From Streptomyces bicolor (GTDB lineage Bacteria; Actinomycetota; Actinomycetes; Streptomycetales; Streptomycetaceae): 53,610 nucleotides of DNA. Position 1 is the stretch's first letter, and every line of letters starts with the position of its first letter. Positions 43,879 to 52,887 of the stretch are shown in pieces. The stretch spans positions 1-53,610 of the forward strand of contig NZ_JOFS01000045.1 in the NCBI RefSeq assembly GCF_000719285.1, read 5' to 3'. Made by a program: the position numbers and the translations under genes. The notes beneath the pieces are model-generated. The model made no database searches. It was given only the letters and a program-made list of their open reading frames with translations, and was not told the DNA's origin.

Positions 43879-45948
43879 GTGTTGAGAGACAGTTCCTCCC
43901 ACAGACGCACCCCCCACACAGCGCGTCGTCACAGCACGCACCGCCGGGCCGCCGCCGTCGCCCTCGTCGGCGTCTCCGCCCTGATCGCCGCGGCCGTCCA
44001 GTCGGGCGCCGCCACCGCAGCCCCGGCGAAGGCACCGTCGGCCGCGGACAAGGTCATCCCGGGCGCGGAGTCCGTCAAGCTGTCCCCCGCCCAGCGCGCC
44101 GCGCTGATACGGGAGGCCAACGCCACCAAGGCGGCCACCGCGAAGGACCTGGGTCTGGGCGCCAAGGAGAAGCTGGTCGTCCGTGACGTCCTGAAGGACG
44201 GCAACGGCACGGTCCACACCCGCTACGAGCGGACCTACGACGGTCTGCCCGTCCTCGGCGGCGACCTGGTCGTCGAGACCGCGAAGTCCGGCGAGACCGA
44301 GGCCGTCGTCAAGGCCACCCGCGCCGCCATCAAGCCGGCCACCACCACGGCCGCCGTACCCGCCGCGAAGGCCGAGAAGCAGGCGCTGGCCGCCGCGAAG
44401 GCCGAGGACGCCAAGAGCCCCGACGTCAACAAGGCGCCCCGCAAGGTGATCTGGGCCGCGAACGGCAGGCCGACCGTGGCGTACGAGACGGTCATCGGCG
44501 GCTTCCAGCACGACGGCACCCCCCAGGAACTGCACGTCATCACGGACGCCACCACCGGCGAGAAGCTGTACGAGTGGGAGGCCATCGAGACCGGCACCGG
44601 CAACACGGTGTACTCCGGCACGGTCAACCTCACCACCACGCAGTCCGGTTCGACGTACAACCTCACCGACGGCGCGCGCGGCAACCACAAGACGTACAAC
44701 CTCAACCGCGGTACCTCCGGCACCGGCACCCTCTTCTCCGGCCCCGACGACGTCTGGGGCAACGGCAGCCCGTCCAACCTGGAGTCCGCGGGCGCCGACG
44801 CGCACTACGGTGCCGCGCTGACCTGGGACTACTACAAGAACGTGCACGGGCGTTCCGGTATCCGCGGTGACGGCGTCGGCGCCTACTCCCGCGTCCACTA
44901 CGGCAACAACTACGTCAACGCGTTCTGGTCCGACAGCTGCTTCTGCATGACGTACGGCGACGGCTCGGGCAACGCCAACCCGCTGACGTCCATCGACGTG
45001 GCCGCGCACGAGATGACGCACGGGCTCACCTCGAACACGGCCGGCCTCAACTACAGCGGCGAGTCGGGCGGTCTGAACGAGGCCACCTCCGACATCTTCG
45101 GCTCGACCGTCGAGTTCTTCGCGAACAACTCCTCCGACGTCGGTGACTACCTCATCGGCGAGGAGATCAACATCAACGGCGACGGCACACCGCTGCGCTA
45201 CATGGACAAGCCCAGCAAGGACGGCTCGTCGAAGGACGCGTGGTACTCGGGCATCGGCTCGATCGACGTGCACTACTCGTCGGGCCCCGCGAACCACTTC
45301 TTCTACCTCCTGTCGGAGGGCAGCGGCACCAAGACCATCAACGGTGTCACCTACAACTCGCCCACCTCGGACGGCCTTCCGGTCACCGGCATCGGCCGGG
45401 ACAAGGCGGAGAAGATCTGGTTCCGCGCGCTGACCACCAAGTTCACCTCCACCACCAACTACTCGGGCGCCCGCACCGGCACCCTCGCGGCGGCCGGTGA
45501 GCTGTACGGCACCACGAGCGCCGAGTACAAGGCGGTGCAGGACGCCTGGGCCGGCGTCAACGTGGGCGCGCGCTCCGACGGCGGGGGCGGCGGTGGCGGT
45601 ACCTCCTTCGAGAGCGGCACCGACGTGTCGATCCCGGACAACGGGGCGGCGGTGACCTCCCCGATCACGGTCTCCGGCCGGACCGGCAACGCGCCGTCCA
45701 ACCTCCAGGTCGCCGTGGACATCGTCCACACCTACGTCGGTGACCTCAAGGTGGATCTGGTCGCCCCCGACGGCACGGCGTACACGCTGAAGGCGTACGG
45801 CACCGGCGGCAGCTCGGACAACCTCAACACGACGTACACGGTGAACGCGTCCTCCGAGGTCGCCAACGGCGTCTGGCAGCTGCGGGTCCAGGACAACGCG
45901 GCCGTCGACACCGGTTACATCAACAGCTGGAAGCTCACCTTCCCGTAG
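43879..45948 (+). CDS. Secreted M4 (thermolysin-family) metalloprotease with P/Homo B domain
   Basis: About 689 residues: Sec signal peptide (AAAVALVGVSALIAAAVQSGAATA), FTP/PepSY-type propeptide (about 60-230), M4 catalytic domain with HEMTH (377-381) and downstream GGLNEATSD glutamate, a Gly-rich linker, and a C-terminal proprotein-convertase P domain (about 575-689; SNLQVAVDIVHTYVGDLKVDLVAPDG). The catalytic-domain segment FWSDSCFCMTYGDG holds the two cysteines. Should be an extracellular neutral protease activated by propeptide removal. AGGAG is only three bases before the GTG but six before the next codon, TTG (43882), so TTG may be the real start. The paralogue downstream lacks the P domain. 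Confidence 0.94.
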   Translation: MLRDSSSHRRTPHTARRHSTHRRAAAVALVGVSALIAAAVQSGAATAAPAKAPSAADKVIPGAESVKLSPAQRAALIREANATKAATAKDLGLGAKEKLVVRDVLKDGNGTVHTRYERTYDGLPVLGGDLVVETAKSGETEAVVKATRAAIKPATTTAAVPAAKAEKQALAAAKAEDAKSPDVNKAPRKVIWAANGRPTVAYETVIGGFQHDGTPQELHVITDATTGEKLYEWEAIETGTGNTVYSGTVNLTTTQSGSTYNLTDGARGNHKTYNLNRGTSGTGTLFSGPDDVWGNGSPSNLESAGADAHYGAALTWDYYKNVHGRSGIRGDGVGAYSRVHYGNNYVNAFWSDSCFCMTYGDGSGNANPLTSIDVAAHEMTHGLTSNTAGLNYSGESGGLNEATSDIFGSTVEFFANNSSDVGDYLIGEEININGDGTPLRYMDKPSKDGSSKDAWYSGIGSIDVHYSSGPANHFFYLLSEGSGTKTINGVTYNSPTSDGLPVTGIGRDKAEKIWFRALTTKFTSTTNYSGARTGTLAAAGELYGTTSAEYKAVQDAWAGVNVGARSDGGGGGGGTSFESGTDVSIPDNGAAVTSPITVSGRTGNAPSNLQVAVDIVHTYVGDLKVDLVAPDGTAYTLKAYGTGGSSDNLNTTYTVNASSEVANGVWQLRVQDNAAVDTGYINSWKLTFP

Positions 45949-45973
45949 GCCGGTTGACGGTCCGTCCAAGACA

Positions 45974-46016
45974 GGGCGCCGTCTCGGTGGGTTCAACTCC
46001 CGCCGGGACGGCGCCC
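45974..46016. terminator. Terminator after protease gene 1
   Basis: An 18-bp stem with two weak pairs (45974-45991 with 45999-46016) and a seven-base loop, followed by gttta; it lies 26 bases after the stop. Confidence 0.8.
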
Positions 46017-46051
46017 GTTTACATTCCCGAAACGTTTACCGGACAGTCGAC

Positions 46052-46106
46052 TTCCGGCCAACATCACCTCAGGGTCCTGACATGTACGCGCCCCTGGTGT
46101 CACTCT
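46052..46106 (+). promoter_or_regulatory. Conserved promoter block of protease gene 2
   Basis: ttccggccaa (46052-46061), CTGACA (46077-46082) and CACTCT (46101-46106) repeat the arrangement found at 43649-43703 base for base in spacing, while the sequence between them differs. Confidence 0.65.
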
Positions 46107-46158
46107 TCCCTCACCCGCCGCACAAGCACCGTTCGAACTTCCCCACATAGGAGCTGGT

Positions 46159-47823
46159 GTGACCCCCCTCTACGCGCGTCGCAAGCGCACCACTCTGGCC
46201 GTCGCCACCGCCGTGGCGGCCGGAGCCCTGCTCACCACCGGTCTGGCCACCGGCAGTTCCGCCGCCGAGGACCAGGCACAGGGCGGCAGAAAGGCGAGCC
46301 CGCTCGCCGTCCCGGTCGCACTGGCCCCCGCCGCGCGCACCGCGCTCATCAAGGACCAGCAGGCCGAGGCCGCCGAGACGGCCGACGCGATAGGTCTCGG
46401 CGCCCAGGAGAAGCTGGTCGTCAAGGACGTCGTCAAGGACGCCGACGGCACCGTCCACACCCGCTACGAGCGCACCTACGCCGGGCTCCCCGTCCTCGGC
46501 GGCGACCTGGTCGTCCACGAGTCGGCGTCCGGTGCGACCAAGGGCGTCACCAAGGCTACGAAGGCCACCATCAAGGTCGCCTCGCTCAAGCCGGCGATCA
46601 CCGCGGCCAAGGCCGAGAGCCAGGCCGTGAAGCTGGCCAAGGCGGCCGGCTCGGAGAAGACCGAGGCGGACAACGCGCCCCGCAAGGTGATCTGGGCCGC
46701 GAACGGCAAGCCGACCCTCGCCTACGAGACGGTCGTCGGCGGCCTCCAGGAGGACGGCACCCCGAACGAGCTGCACGTCATCACCGACGCGGCCACCGGC
46801 AAGAAGCTGTACGAGTACCAGGGCATCGAGACCGGCACCGGCAAGAGCGTGTACTCCGGCACGGTGACGCTCGGCACGACCCTGTCGGGTTCGACGTACC
46901 AGCTGTACGACACGACCCGCGGCGGGCACAAGACGTACAACAAGGCGCGCAGCACCAGCAGTTCGGCGGGCACGCTGTTCACCGACGCGGACGACACCTG
47001 GGGCACCGGAGCGGCCTCCAGCTCCTCCAGCGACCAGAGCGCGGCCGTCGACGCGGCCTACGGCGCCCAGACGACCTGGGACTACTACAAGAACACCTTC
47101 GGCCGCAGCGGCATCAAGAACGACGGCAAGGCCGCCTACTCCCGCGTCCACTACGGCAACGCCTATGTCAACGCGTTCTGGTCCGACAGCTGCTTCTGCA
47201 TGACCTACGGCGACGGCGAGGGCAACGTCAAGCCGCTCACCTCGCTGGACGTGGCGGGCCACGAGATGACCCACGGCGTCACCTCGAACACGGCCGGCCT
47301 GAACTACAGCGGTGAGTCCGGCGGCCTGAACGAGGCCACGTCCGACATCTTCGGCACGGCGGTGGAGTTCTTCGCGGCGAACTCCTCCGACCCCGGTGAC
47401 TACCTCATCGGCGAGAAGATCGACATCAACGGCGACGGCACCCCGCTGCGCTACATGGACAAGCCCAGCAAGGACGGCAACTCGGCCGACTACTGGTCCT
47501 CCTCCCTGGGCGGCCTGGACGTCCACCACTCCTCGGGCCCGGCGAACCACTTCTTCTACCTCCTGTCGGAGGGCAGCGGCTCGAAGACGATCAACGGGGT
47601 GACCTACGACTCCCCGACGTCCAACGGCTCGACGGTCACCGGCATCGGCCGCGCCAAGGCCGCCCAGATCTGGTACAAGGCCCTCACCGAGTACATGACG
47701 TCGACGACGAACTACAAGGGCGCCCGTACGGCGACCCTGAGCGCGGCGTCGGCCCTGTACGGCTCCGGCAGTACGGAGTACAACGCGGTCGCGGCGGCGT
47801 GGTCGGCGGTCAACGTCAGCTGA
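46159..47823 (+). CDS. Secreted M4 (thermolysin-family) metalloprotease
   Basis: A 554-residue precursor: signal peptide (AVATAVAAGALLTTGLATGSSA), FTP/PepSY propeptide (about 55-215) and M4 domain with HEMTH (368-372), GGLNEATSD and HFFYLLSEG. It is very close to the upstream protease across propeptide and catalytic domain (shared FWSDSCFCMTYGDG and NTAGLNYSGESGGLNEATSDIF-type blocks) but ends right after the M4 domain with no P domain. A tandem duplication with loss or gain of the P domain is the simple explanation. The GTG start has AGGAG upstream. Probable extracellular neutral protease, coexpressed with its paralogue through the shared promoter motif. Confidence 0.94.
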   Translation: MTPLYARRKRTTLAVATAVAAGALLTTGLATGSSAAEDQAQGGRKASPLAVPVALAPAARTALIKDQQAEAAETADAIGLGAQEKLVVKDVVKDADGTVHTRYERTYAGLPVLGGDLVVHESASGATKGVTKATKATIKVASLKPAITAAKAESQAVKLAKAAGSEKTEADNAPRKVIWAANGKPTLAYETVVGGLQEDGTPNELHVITDAATGKKLYEYQGIETGTGKSVYSGTVTLGTTLSGSTYQLYDTTRGGHKTYNKARSTSSSAGTLFTDADDTWGTGAASSSSSDQSAAVDAAYGAQTTWDYYKNTFGRSGIKNDGKAAYSRVHYGNAYVNAFWSDSCFCMTYGDGEGNVKPLTSLDVAGHEMTHGVTSNTAGLNYSGESGGLNEATSDIFGTAVEFFAANSSDPGDYLIGEKIDINGDGTPLRYMDKPSKDGNSADYWSSSLGGLDVHHSSGPANHFFYLLSEGSGSKTINGVTYDSPTSNGSTVTGIGRAKAAQIWYKALTEYMTSTTNYKGARTATLSAASALYGSGSTEYNAVAAAWSAVNVS

Positions 47824-47841
47824 CGTACAGGTAGTTGGGCG

Positions 47842-47880
47842 GGGCGGCACCCGGGACGAAGGCATCCCCGGGTGCCGCCC
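47842..47880. terminator. Terminator after protease gene 2
   Basis: gggcggcacccggg (47842-47855) and cccgggtgccgccc (47867-47880) are exact complements, giving a 14-bp stem and an 11-base loop, followed by tact. Confidence 0.85.
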
Positions 47881-47894
47881 TACTCTTGGGACCC

Positions 47895-48404
47895 ATGTCC
47901 TTCACGTACGACCACGTCGGCGCGACCCGGGAGACCGGCTTCTGCCCACCCGGCTTCCACCCTCTGCACGTACGCACCCGCATCGGCGAGGGCGAGGAGG
48001 TCTTCCGCAGAGCCGCCGAGGCGGTCATGACCTGGGAGATGCACCGCGCGATGGGCGTCGGCATCGACGCCTCGTCCGACCGCGCGGCCCCCGACGTCGA
48101 CGTCACGGTCTCCCTCGCCGGCGTCATCAAGGCCCCGTGCCGGGTGGTCTGGACGGTGGAGGAGTACCGGCGCATCGGCTGGGCCTACGGGACGCTTTCC
48201 GGCCATCCGGAGTGCGGCGAGGAAGCGTTCGAGGTGGAACGCACGGGGGACGGCACGGTGTGGCTGACCGTGCGGGCGTTCAGCCGGGGCGCGAAGTGGT
48301 ATGCGCGGGCGGGCGGGGCGGCTACCCGGGGGTTGCAGCATGCGTATGCGCGGCGGTGCGGGGCGGTGTTGCGGAGGTTGTGCGCGCCGGTGCAGGAGAT
48401 CTGA
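47895..48404 (+). CDS. DUF1990-family protein
   Basis: A 169-residue protein starting at the ATG of MSFTYDHVGATR, 14 bases after a terminator hairpin. The family hallmarks are the N-terminal YDHVGAT segment, PPGFHPLHVRTRIGEG, AVMTWEMHRAMGVGI and the C-terminal KWYARAGGAATRGLQHAYARRC helix. DUF1990 proteins share a START/SRPBCC-like compact fold; their ligand is unknown. No signal peptide, so cytosolic. It stands alone between the metalloprotease genes and glgP, converging with glgP. Confidence 0.87.
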   Translation: MSFTYDHVGATRETGFCPPGFHPLHVRTRIGEGEEVFRRAAEAVMTWEMHRAMGVGIDASSDRAAPDVDVTVSLAGVIKAPCRVVWTVEEYRRIGWAYGTLSGHPECGEEAFEVERTGDGTVWLTVRAFSRGAKWYARAGGAATRGLQHAYARRCGAVLRRLCAPVQEI

Positions 48405-48408
48405 TACA

Positions 48409-48440
48409 GGCGCCCGGCAGGGGCTTCCCGGCCGGGCGCC
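48409..48440. terminator. Bidirectional terminator between DUF1990 gene and glgP
   Basis: ggcgcccggc (48409-48418) pairs perfectly with gccgggcgcc (48431-48440) around a 12-base loop in the 46-base gap between convergent genes. Confidence 0.8.
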
Positions 48441-48450
48441 TTGGCGCAGG

Positions 48451-51072
48451 TCACCGCAACAGCACTCCCGCCCCCTCCCCCACATCCTCCGAAGGCACCA
48501 CCACCAGCCCCAGCTCCGCACTCGAAGCCAGCAACCGGTGCGCCGGAAGAATCCGGACCGTGTACCCGTACGGCCCCGTCCGGTCCAGGGACAGCGGCCC
48601 CTCGTACACCCACCGCCCCTCCGCGTCCGGACTCCCCACCGGCTTCAGCGGCACCGTCGAGGCATCCGCGATGCGATCCTCCGAGTCGACACGACCCGAG
48701 ACCGCCTGGACCTCCACGTCTTCCGGCCCCAGGTCGCCCAGGCCCACCCGCACCCGGAGACTGAGCGTGGACCCGAGTTCGGCGGTGGGTGTCGCCGCCG
48801 ACGTCTCGACGTGGTCGACCGTGACGCCGTGCCAGGCCGAGCGCACCCGCGCCTTCCAGCCCGCCAGCTCGCGTGCCGCGTCCGGTGTCATCGCGCGGTG
48901 GGCGTGCGCGGCCGGGGTGTAGAGGCGCTCCACGTATTCGCGGACCATCCTGCCCGCCAGGACCTTCGGGCCGAGCAGGGTCAGGGTCTGGCGGACCATC
49001 TCGATCCAGCGGTCCGGCAGACCGGCCTGGCCGCGTTCGTAGAAGCGGGGCGTGACGCGCTGCTCCAGCAGGTCGTACAACGCCGCCGCCTCGATGTCGT
49101 CGCGGTGGTCCGGGTCGGTGCCGGTGCCGTCCGCCGTGGGGATCGCCCAGCCGAAGTCGGGCTGGAACCATTCGTCCCACCAGCCGTCCAGGACGGAGAG
49201 GTTGAGACAGCCGTTCAGGGCCGCCTTCATGCCACTCGTCCCACAGGCCTCCAAGGGCCGCAGCGGGTTGTTCAGCCAGATGTCGCAGCCGGGGTAGAGC
49301 TTCTGCGCCATCGCCATGCCGTAGTCCGGCAGGAACACGATCCGATGCCGTACGCGCGGGTCGTCCGCGAACCTCACCAGCTCCTGGACCAGGCGCTTTC
49401 CGCCGTCGTCCGCCGGGTGCGCCTTGCCCGCCACCACGATCTGGATCGGCCGCTCGGGGTGGAGCAGCAGGTCCATCAGGCGGTCGCGGTCCCGGAGCAT
49501 CAGCGTCAGTCGCTTGTACGACGGGACCCGGCGCGCGAATCCGATCGTCAGGACGTCGGGGTCGAGGACCCCGTCGATCCAGCCCAGCTCGGCCGTTCCG
49601 GCGCCGCGTTGCCGCCAGGAGGTGCGTAGGCGGTCCCGTACCTCCGTCACCAGTTGCTCGCGCAGGTTGCGGCGCAGGTCCCAGACGTCCTGGTCGGGGA
49701 TCTCCGCGACCGCGTCCCAGCGGTCGGAGCCGCCGACGGTCATCGCGTCCTCGGTGCGCTGGGCGCCGATCTGGCGGGCGCCGAGGCGGAAGACCTCGGG
49801 GGCGACCCAGGTCGGGGCGTGGACGCCGTTGGTGACGGAGGTGATGGGCACCTCGTCGGGGTCGAATCCCGGCCACAGGCCCGAGAACATCTGGCGGCTG
49901 ACGTTGCCGTGGAGGAGCGAGACGCCGTTGGCGCGCTGGCCCAGGCGCAGGCCCATCACCGCCATGTTGAAGAGGTTCGGTTCGCCGCCCGGGTACGTCT
50001 CCATGCCGAGCCGGAGGATGCGCTCCACGTCGATGCCGGGGAGTTCGGCGTCGGGACCGAAGTGGTGGGCGACCAGCTCGCGGTCGAAGCGGTCGATGCC
50101 GGCCGGGACGGGGGTGTGGGTGGTGAAGACCGTGCCGGCGCGGACGGCCTCCAGCGCGGAGTCGAAGTCCAGGCCGCCCTCGGTGTGGAGTTCGGCGATC
50201 CGCTCCAGCCCCAGGAAGCCCGCATGGCCCTCGTTCGTGTGAAAGACCTCGGGGGCGGGGTGGCCGGTCAGCCGGCAGTACGTCCGCACCGCCCGCACCC
50301 CTCCTATACCCAGCAGCATCTCCTGCAGCAGCCGGTGCTCGCTGCCGCCGCCGTAGAGCCGGTCGGTCACCCCGCGTTCGCCGAGGTCGTTCTCCTCGAC
50401 GTCCGAGTCGAGCAACAGCAGCGGCACCCGGCCGACCTGGGCCAGCCAGATCCGGGCGTGCAGCGACTTGCCGCCGGGGAGGGCGAGGGAGACCTGGGCG
50501 GGGGTGCCGTCGGACTCCTTCAGGAGCGTCAGGGGCAGCTCGTTGGGGTCCAGCACCGGGTAGTGCTCCTGTTGCCAGCCGTCCCGGGACAGGGTCTGCC
50601 GGAAGTAGCCGTGCCGGTACAGCAGCCCGACCCCGATGAGGGGAACGCCGAGGTCGCTGGCCGCCTTGAGGTGGTCGCCGGCGAGGATGCCGAGGCCGCC
50701 GGAGTACTGGGGCAGGGCGGCCGTGATGCCGAACTCGGGTGAGAAGTAGGCGACGGCGGCGGGGAGTTCGGCGGACTGGTCCTGATACCAGCGCTCGCCG
50801 GTGACGTAGTCGTTGAGGTCACCGGCGACCGCGGTCAGCCGGCGCAGGAACCGACGGTCCTCGGCCAGCTCGGCGAGCCGCTCGGGCGGGACGCTGCCCA
50901 GCAGCCGTACGGGGTCCTGGCCCGAGGCGGTCCAGCGCTCGGGGTCGACGGACTGGAAGAGATCGCGCGTCTCCGCATGCCAGGACCAGCGCAGATTGCG
51001 CGCGAGGTCGCTCAGCGGCCGGAGGGGTTCGGGGAGGACAGGACGGACGGTGAATCGACGGATCGCCTTCAC
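48451..51072 (-). CDS. glgP: Alpha-glucan (glycogen) phosphorylase
   Basis: An 873-residue GT35 enzyme of the shorter archaeal/actinobacterial type with an N-terminal DUF3417-like helical domain (PLSDLARNLRWSWHAETRDLF). It releases glucose-1-phosphate from glucan ends with PLP. Visible core motifs are EFGITAALPQYSGGLGILAGDHLKAA-type glucan/phosphate loop, HTNEGHAGFL, FTTHTPVPAG and the PLP region RPLEACGTSGMKAALNG with its lysine. The GTG start at 51072 has AGGTGG upstream. In Streptomyces, glgP stands divergent from the glgE-treS-glgB cluster; here a subtilase gene intervenes before glgE. Confidence 0.95.
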   Translation of the reverse strand: MKAIRRFTVRPVLPEPLRPLSDLARNLRWSWHAETRDLFQSVDPERWTASGQDPVRLLGSVPPERLAELAEDRRFLRRLTAVAGDLNDYVTGERWYQDQSAELPAAVAYFSPEFGITAALPQYSGGLGILAGDHLKAASDLGVPLIGVGLLYRHGYFRQTLSRDGWQQEHYPVLDPNELPLTLLKESDGTPAQVSLALPGGKSLHARIWLAQVGRVPLLLLDSDVEENDLGERGVTDRLYGGGSEHRLLQEMLLGIGGVRAVRTYCRLTGHPAPEVFHTNEGHAGFLGLERIAELHTEGGLDFDSALEAVRAGTVFTTHTPVPAGIDRFDRELVAHHFGPDAELPGIDVERILRLGMETYPGGEPNLFNMAVMGLRLGQRANGVSLLHGNVSRQMFSGLWPGFDPDEVPITSVTNGVHAPTWVAPEVFRLGARQIGAQRTEDAMTVGGSDRWDAVAEIPDQDVWDLRRNLREQLVTEVRDRLRTSWRQRGAGTAELGWIDGVLDPDVLTIGFARRVPSYKRLTLMLRDRDRLMDLLLHPERPIQIVVAGKAHPADDGGKRLVQELVRFADDPRVRHRIVFLPDYGMAMAQKLYPGCDIWLNNPLRPLEACGTSGMKAALNGCLNLSVLDGWWDEWFQPDFGWAIPTADGTGTDPDHRDDIEAAALYDLLEQRVTPRFYERGQAGLPDRWIEMVRQTLTLLGPKVLAGRMVREYVERLYTPAAHAHRAMTPDAARELAGWKARVRSAWHGVTVDHVETSAATPTAELGSTLSLRVRVGLGDLGPEDVEVQAVSGRVDSEDRIADASTVPLKPVGSPDAEGRWVYEGPLSLDRTGPYGYTVRILPAHRLLASSAELGLVVVPSEDVGEGAGVLLR

Positions 51073-51413
51073 AGTTCCACCTCGGGCAGGGCGTGGCAGG
51101 GGGCCCACGGCGGTGTGGGTCCCGTCATCGACCCCGACGGTATCGGTATGCGGGGCTTCGTAACCACAGCGCGTTTTGCGACCGTCAAGCAGGTGGGCAG
51201 AAGACCCCGCGGACAGAAAAGAGCACCTTCGTCCGAAAGCAACCGCAACCTTTACAGGTCCCCCATGGCCGATATGGCCGATTCCGCCCCCGTAGGCGTC
51301 CTTGTGGCGACTTCTCACATCACGAGAGGGTGACAGTGGCGCACCGGTCCACGCCAGGTGCACCCGGTGCTCCAGGGCCGCCGTGCGCCGAGTTGAGGAG
51401 GGGAACTCACACC
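51073..51413. promoter_or_regulatory. Divergent region between glgP and subtilase genes
   Basis: This 341-base gap must contain promoters for both genes. The only possible coding element is a 22-codon frame, MADMADSAPVGVLVATSHI..., at 51265-51333, with weak ribosome-site support; I do not call it a gene. No strong palindrome is seen. Confidence 0.4.
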
Positions 51414-52616
51414 ATGGCACGGACGCGCATACGGCGTCTGCGCTGGGCCGGTGGTCTGACCGCGGTGACCTGTGTCGCCGCGCTTTCGGCCACGACCATG
51501 CCCGCGCACGCCGCACCGGAGGGGCAGATACTCGGCGCCGGGGAACCCGGCGCCGTCAGCGGCAGTTACGTGGTGACACTCAAGGGGGGAACGAAGGCTC
51601 CGTCGGCGGCGGGAAAGAGCCTCGCCGAGAAGTACGGGGCGAAAATAAGCCACACGTACGGCACGGTCCTCAACGGCTACGCCATACATGCCAATGAGAG
51701 ACAAGCCAAGCGGCTCGCGGCGGACTCACGCGTCGCCTCGGTCGTCCAGGACACCCGCGTGACCCTGGACCACAGCCAGAAGAATCCTCCGTCCTGGGGA
51801 CTCGACCGCATCGATCAGGCCAACCTGCCGCTGGACAACAGCTACACCTGGCCGGAGTCCGCGGGCAGCGGAGTGACGGTCTATGTGATCGACACCGGCA
51901 TCCGCATCTCACACAAGGACTTCGGCGGCCGGGCGAGCTACGGCTGGGACTTCGTCGGCGACGACGCGGCCGCGAGCGACGGCAACGGCCACGGCACCCA
52001 TGTCGCCGGCACGATCGCCGGGAAGCAGTACGGCGTCGCCAAGAACGCCAAGGTCGTCGCCGTGCGGGTCCTCGACAACGCCGGCGCCGGCACCACCGCC
52101 GATGTCATCGCGGGCATCGACTGGGTGACCAGGCACGCCAAGAAGCCTGCGGTCGCCAACGTCAGCCTCGGCGGCTACCGCAACTCGCAGCTGGACGCCG
52201 CCGTACGCAACTCCATCGCGTCCGGCGTCACCTACACGGTGGCGGCGGGCAACGACGGGCTGCCGGCGAGCCTCTACTCCCCCGCCGCGGTGCGGGAGGC
52301 CATCACCGTCGGCGCCACCGACAAGCGGGACGCGAAGGCGGGCTTCTCCAACTTCGGCTCGGCCCTGGACCTGTTCGCCCCGGGCGTCGCGATCACGTCG
52401 GCGTCGTACGCGAGCGACACGGCCAGGGCGACCTTCTCGGGTACGTCGATGGCGTCGCCGCACGCGGCGGGCGTGGCCGCGCTGTATCTGGCCGGACATC
52501 CCAAGGCGCGGCCCGCACAGGTGTCCAAGGCCCTGGTATCCCAGTCCGTGTCCGGCAAGGTGTCCGGGCGTGGGCTCGGTTCGCCGAACAAACTCCTGCA
52601 GGTACCGGGCTCGTAG
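51414..52616 (+). CDS. Secreted subtilisin-family (S8) serine protease
   Basis: A 400-residue preproprotease: signal peptide ([29 protein letters not shown]), inhibitor I9 prodomain (about 40-120; [10 protein letters not shown]) and S8 catalytic domain. The triad is D160 (VIDTGI), H193 (GHGTHVAG) and S345 ([11 protein letters not shown]), with oxyanion Asn in VAAGNDG. It is of the proteinase K-like bacterial type and of normal length. The ATG at 51414 follows AGGAGGGG at a slightly long spacing. It should act extracellularly. It interrupts the glgP-glgE pair and ends in a strong terminator, so it is transcribed separately. Confidence 0.95.
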   Translation: MARTRIRRLRWAGGLTAVTCVAALSATTMPAHAAPEGQILGAGEPGAVSGSYVVTLKGGTKAPSAAGKSLAEKYGAKISHTYGTVLNGYAIHANERQAKRLAADSRVASVVQDTRVTLDHSQKNPPSWGLDRIDQANLPLDNSYTWPESAGSGVTVYVIDTGIRISHKDFGGRASYGWDFVGDDAAASDGNGHGTHVAGTIAGKQYGVAKNAKVVAVRVLDNAGAGTTADVIAGIDWVTRHAKKPAVANVSLGGYRNSQLDAAVRNSIASGVTYTVAAGNDGLPASLYSPAAVREAITVGATDKRDAKAGFSNFGSALDLFAPGVAITSASYASDTARATFSGTSMASPHAAGVAALYLAGHPKARPAQVSKALVSQSVSGKVSGRGLGSPNKLLQVPGS

Positions 52617-52643
52617 CTGCCTCCTCACGGCGAAGTGCGGGCA

Positions 52644-52674
52644 CCGGCCCCGTTCCTGAGGAACGGGGCCGGTC
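52644..52674. terminator. Terminator after subtilase gene
   Basis: ACCGGCCCCGTTCC (52644-52657) and GGAACGGGGCCGGT (52661-52674) make a 14-bp perfect stem with a three-base loop, followed by cttgtg. Confidence 0.88.
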
Positions 52675-52719
52675 TTGTGCGTAGACATACGCGTGGGTAG
52701 TTAACAAAGTGCCGGATTG

Positions 52720-52738
52720 CCCACCCGAATAGGGTGGG
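52720..52738 (+). promoter_or_regulatory. Hairpin in the leader region of glgE
   Basis: cccaccc (52720-52726) and gggtggg (52732-52738) form a seven-base stem with a five-base loop, 150 bases before the glgE start and close to an AT-richer spot (gttaacaaag, 52700-52709) that may belong to the promoter. It could be an operator or leader structure. Confidence 0.35.
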
Positions 52739-52887
52739 AAGGCTCCAGCGGTACGCCCCACCCGTGTGCGCCCGGGCGCACCACGGAAAACACCCCCGCG
52801 ACACCCCGCAACACCAGGCACCACCCCGCAGGACCCACCTCCCCACAGCCATTCCGCCCACCCTCGTTGACGCGGACAGGAGCGGTC

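Noticed and set aside
41448..43919. 823-codon open frame antisense to nadE
   Set aside because: Same cause; nadE has complete catalytic motifs on the plus strand.
43876..45996. 706-codon antisense frame over the first M4 protease
   Set aside because: Val/Arg/Gly-rich low-complexity translation; the plus strand holds the protease.
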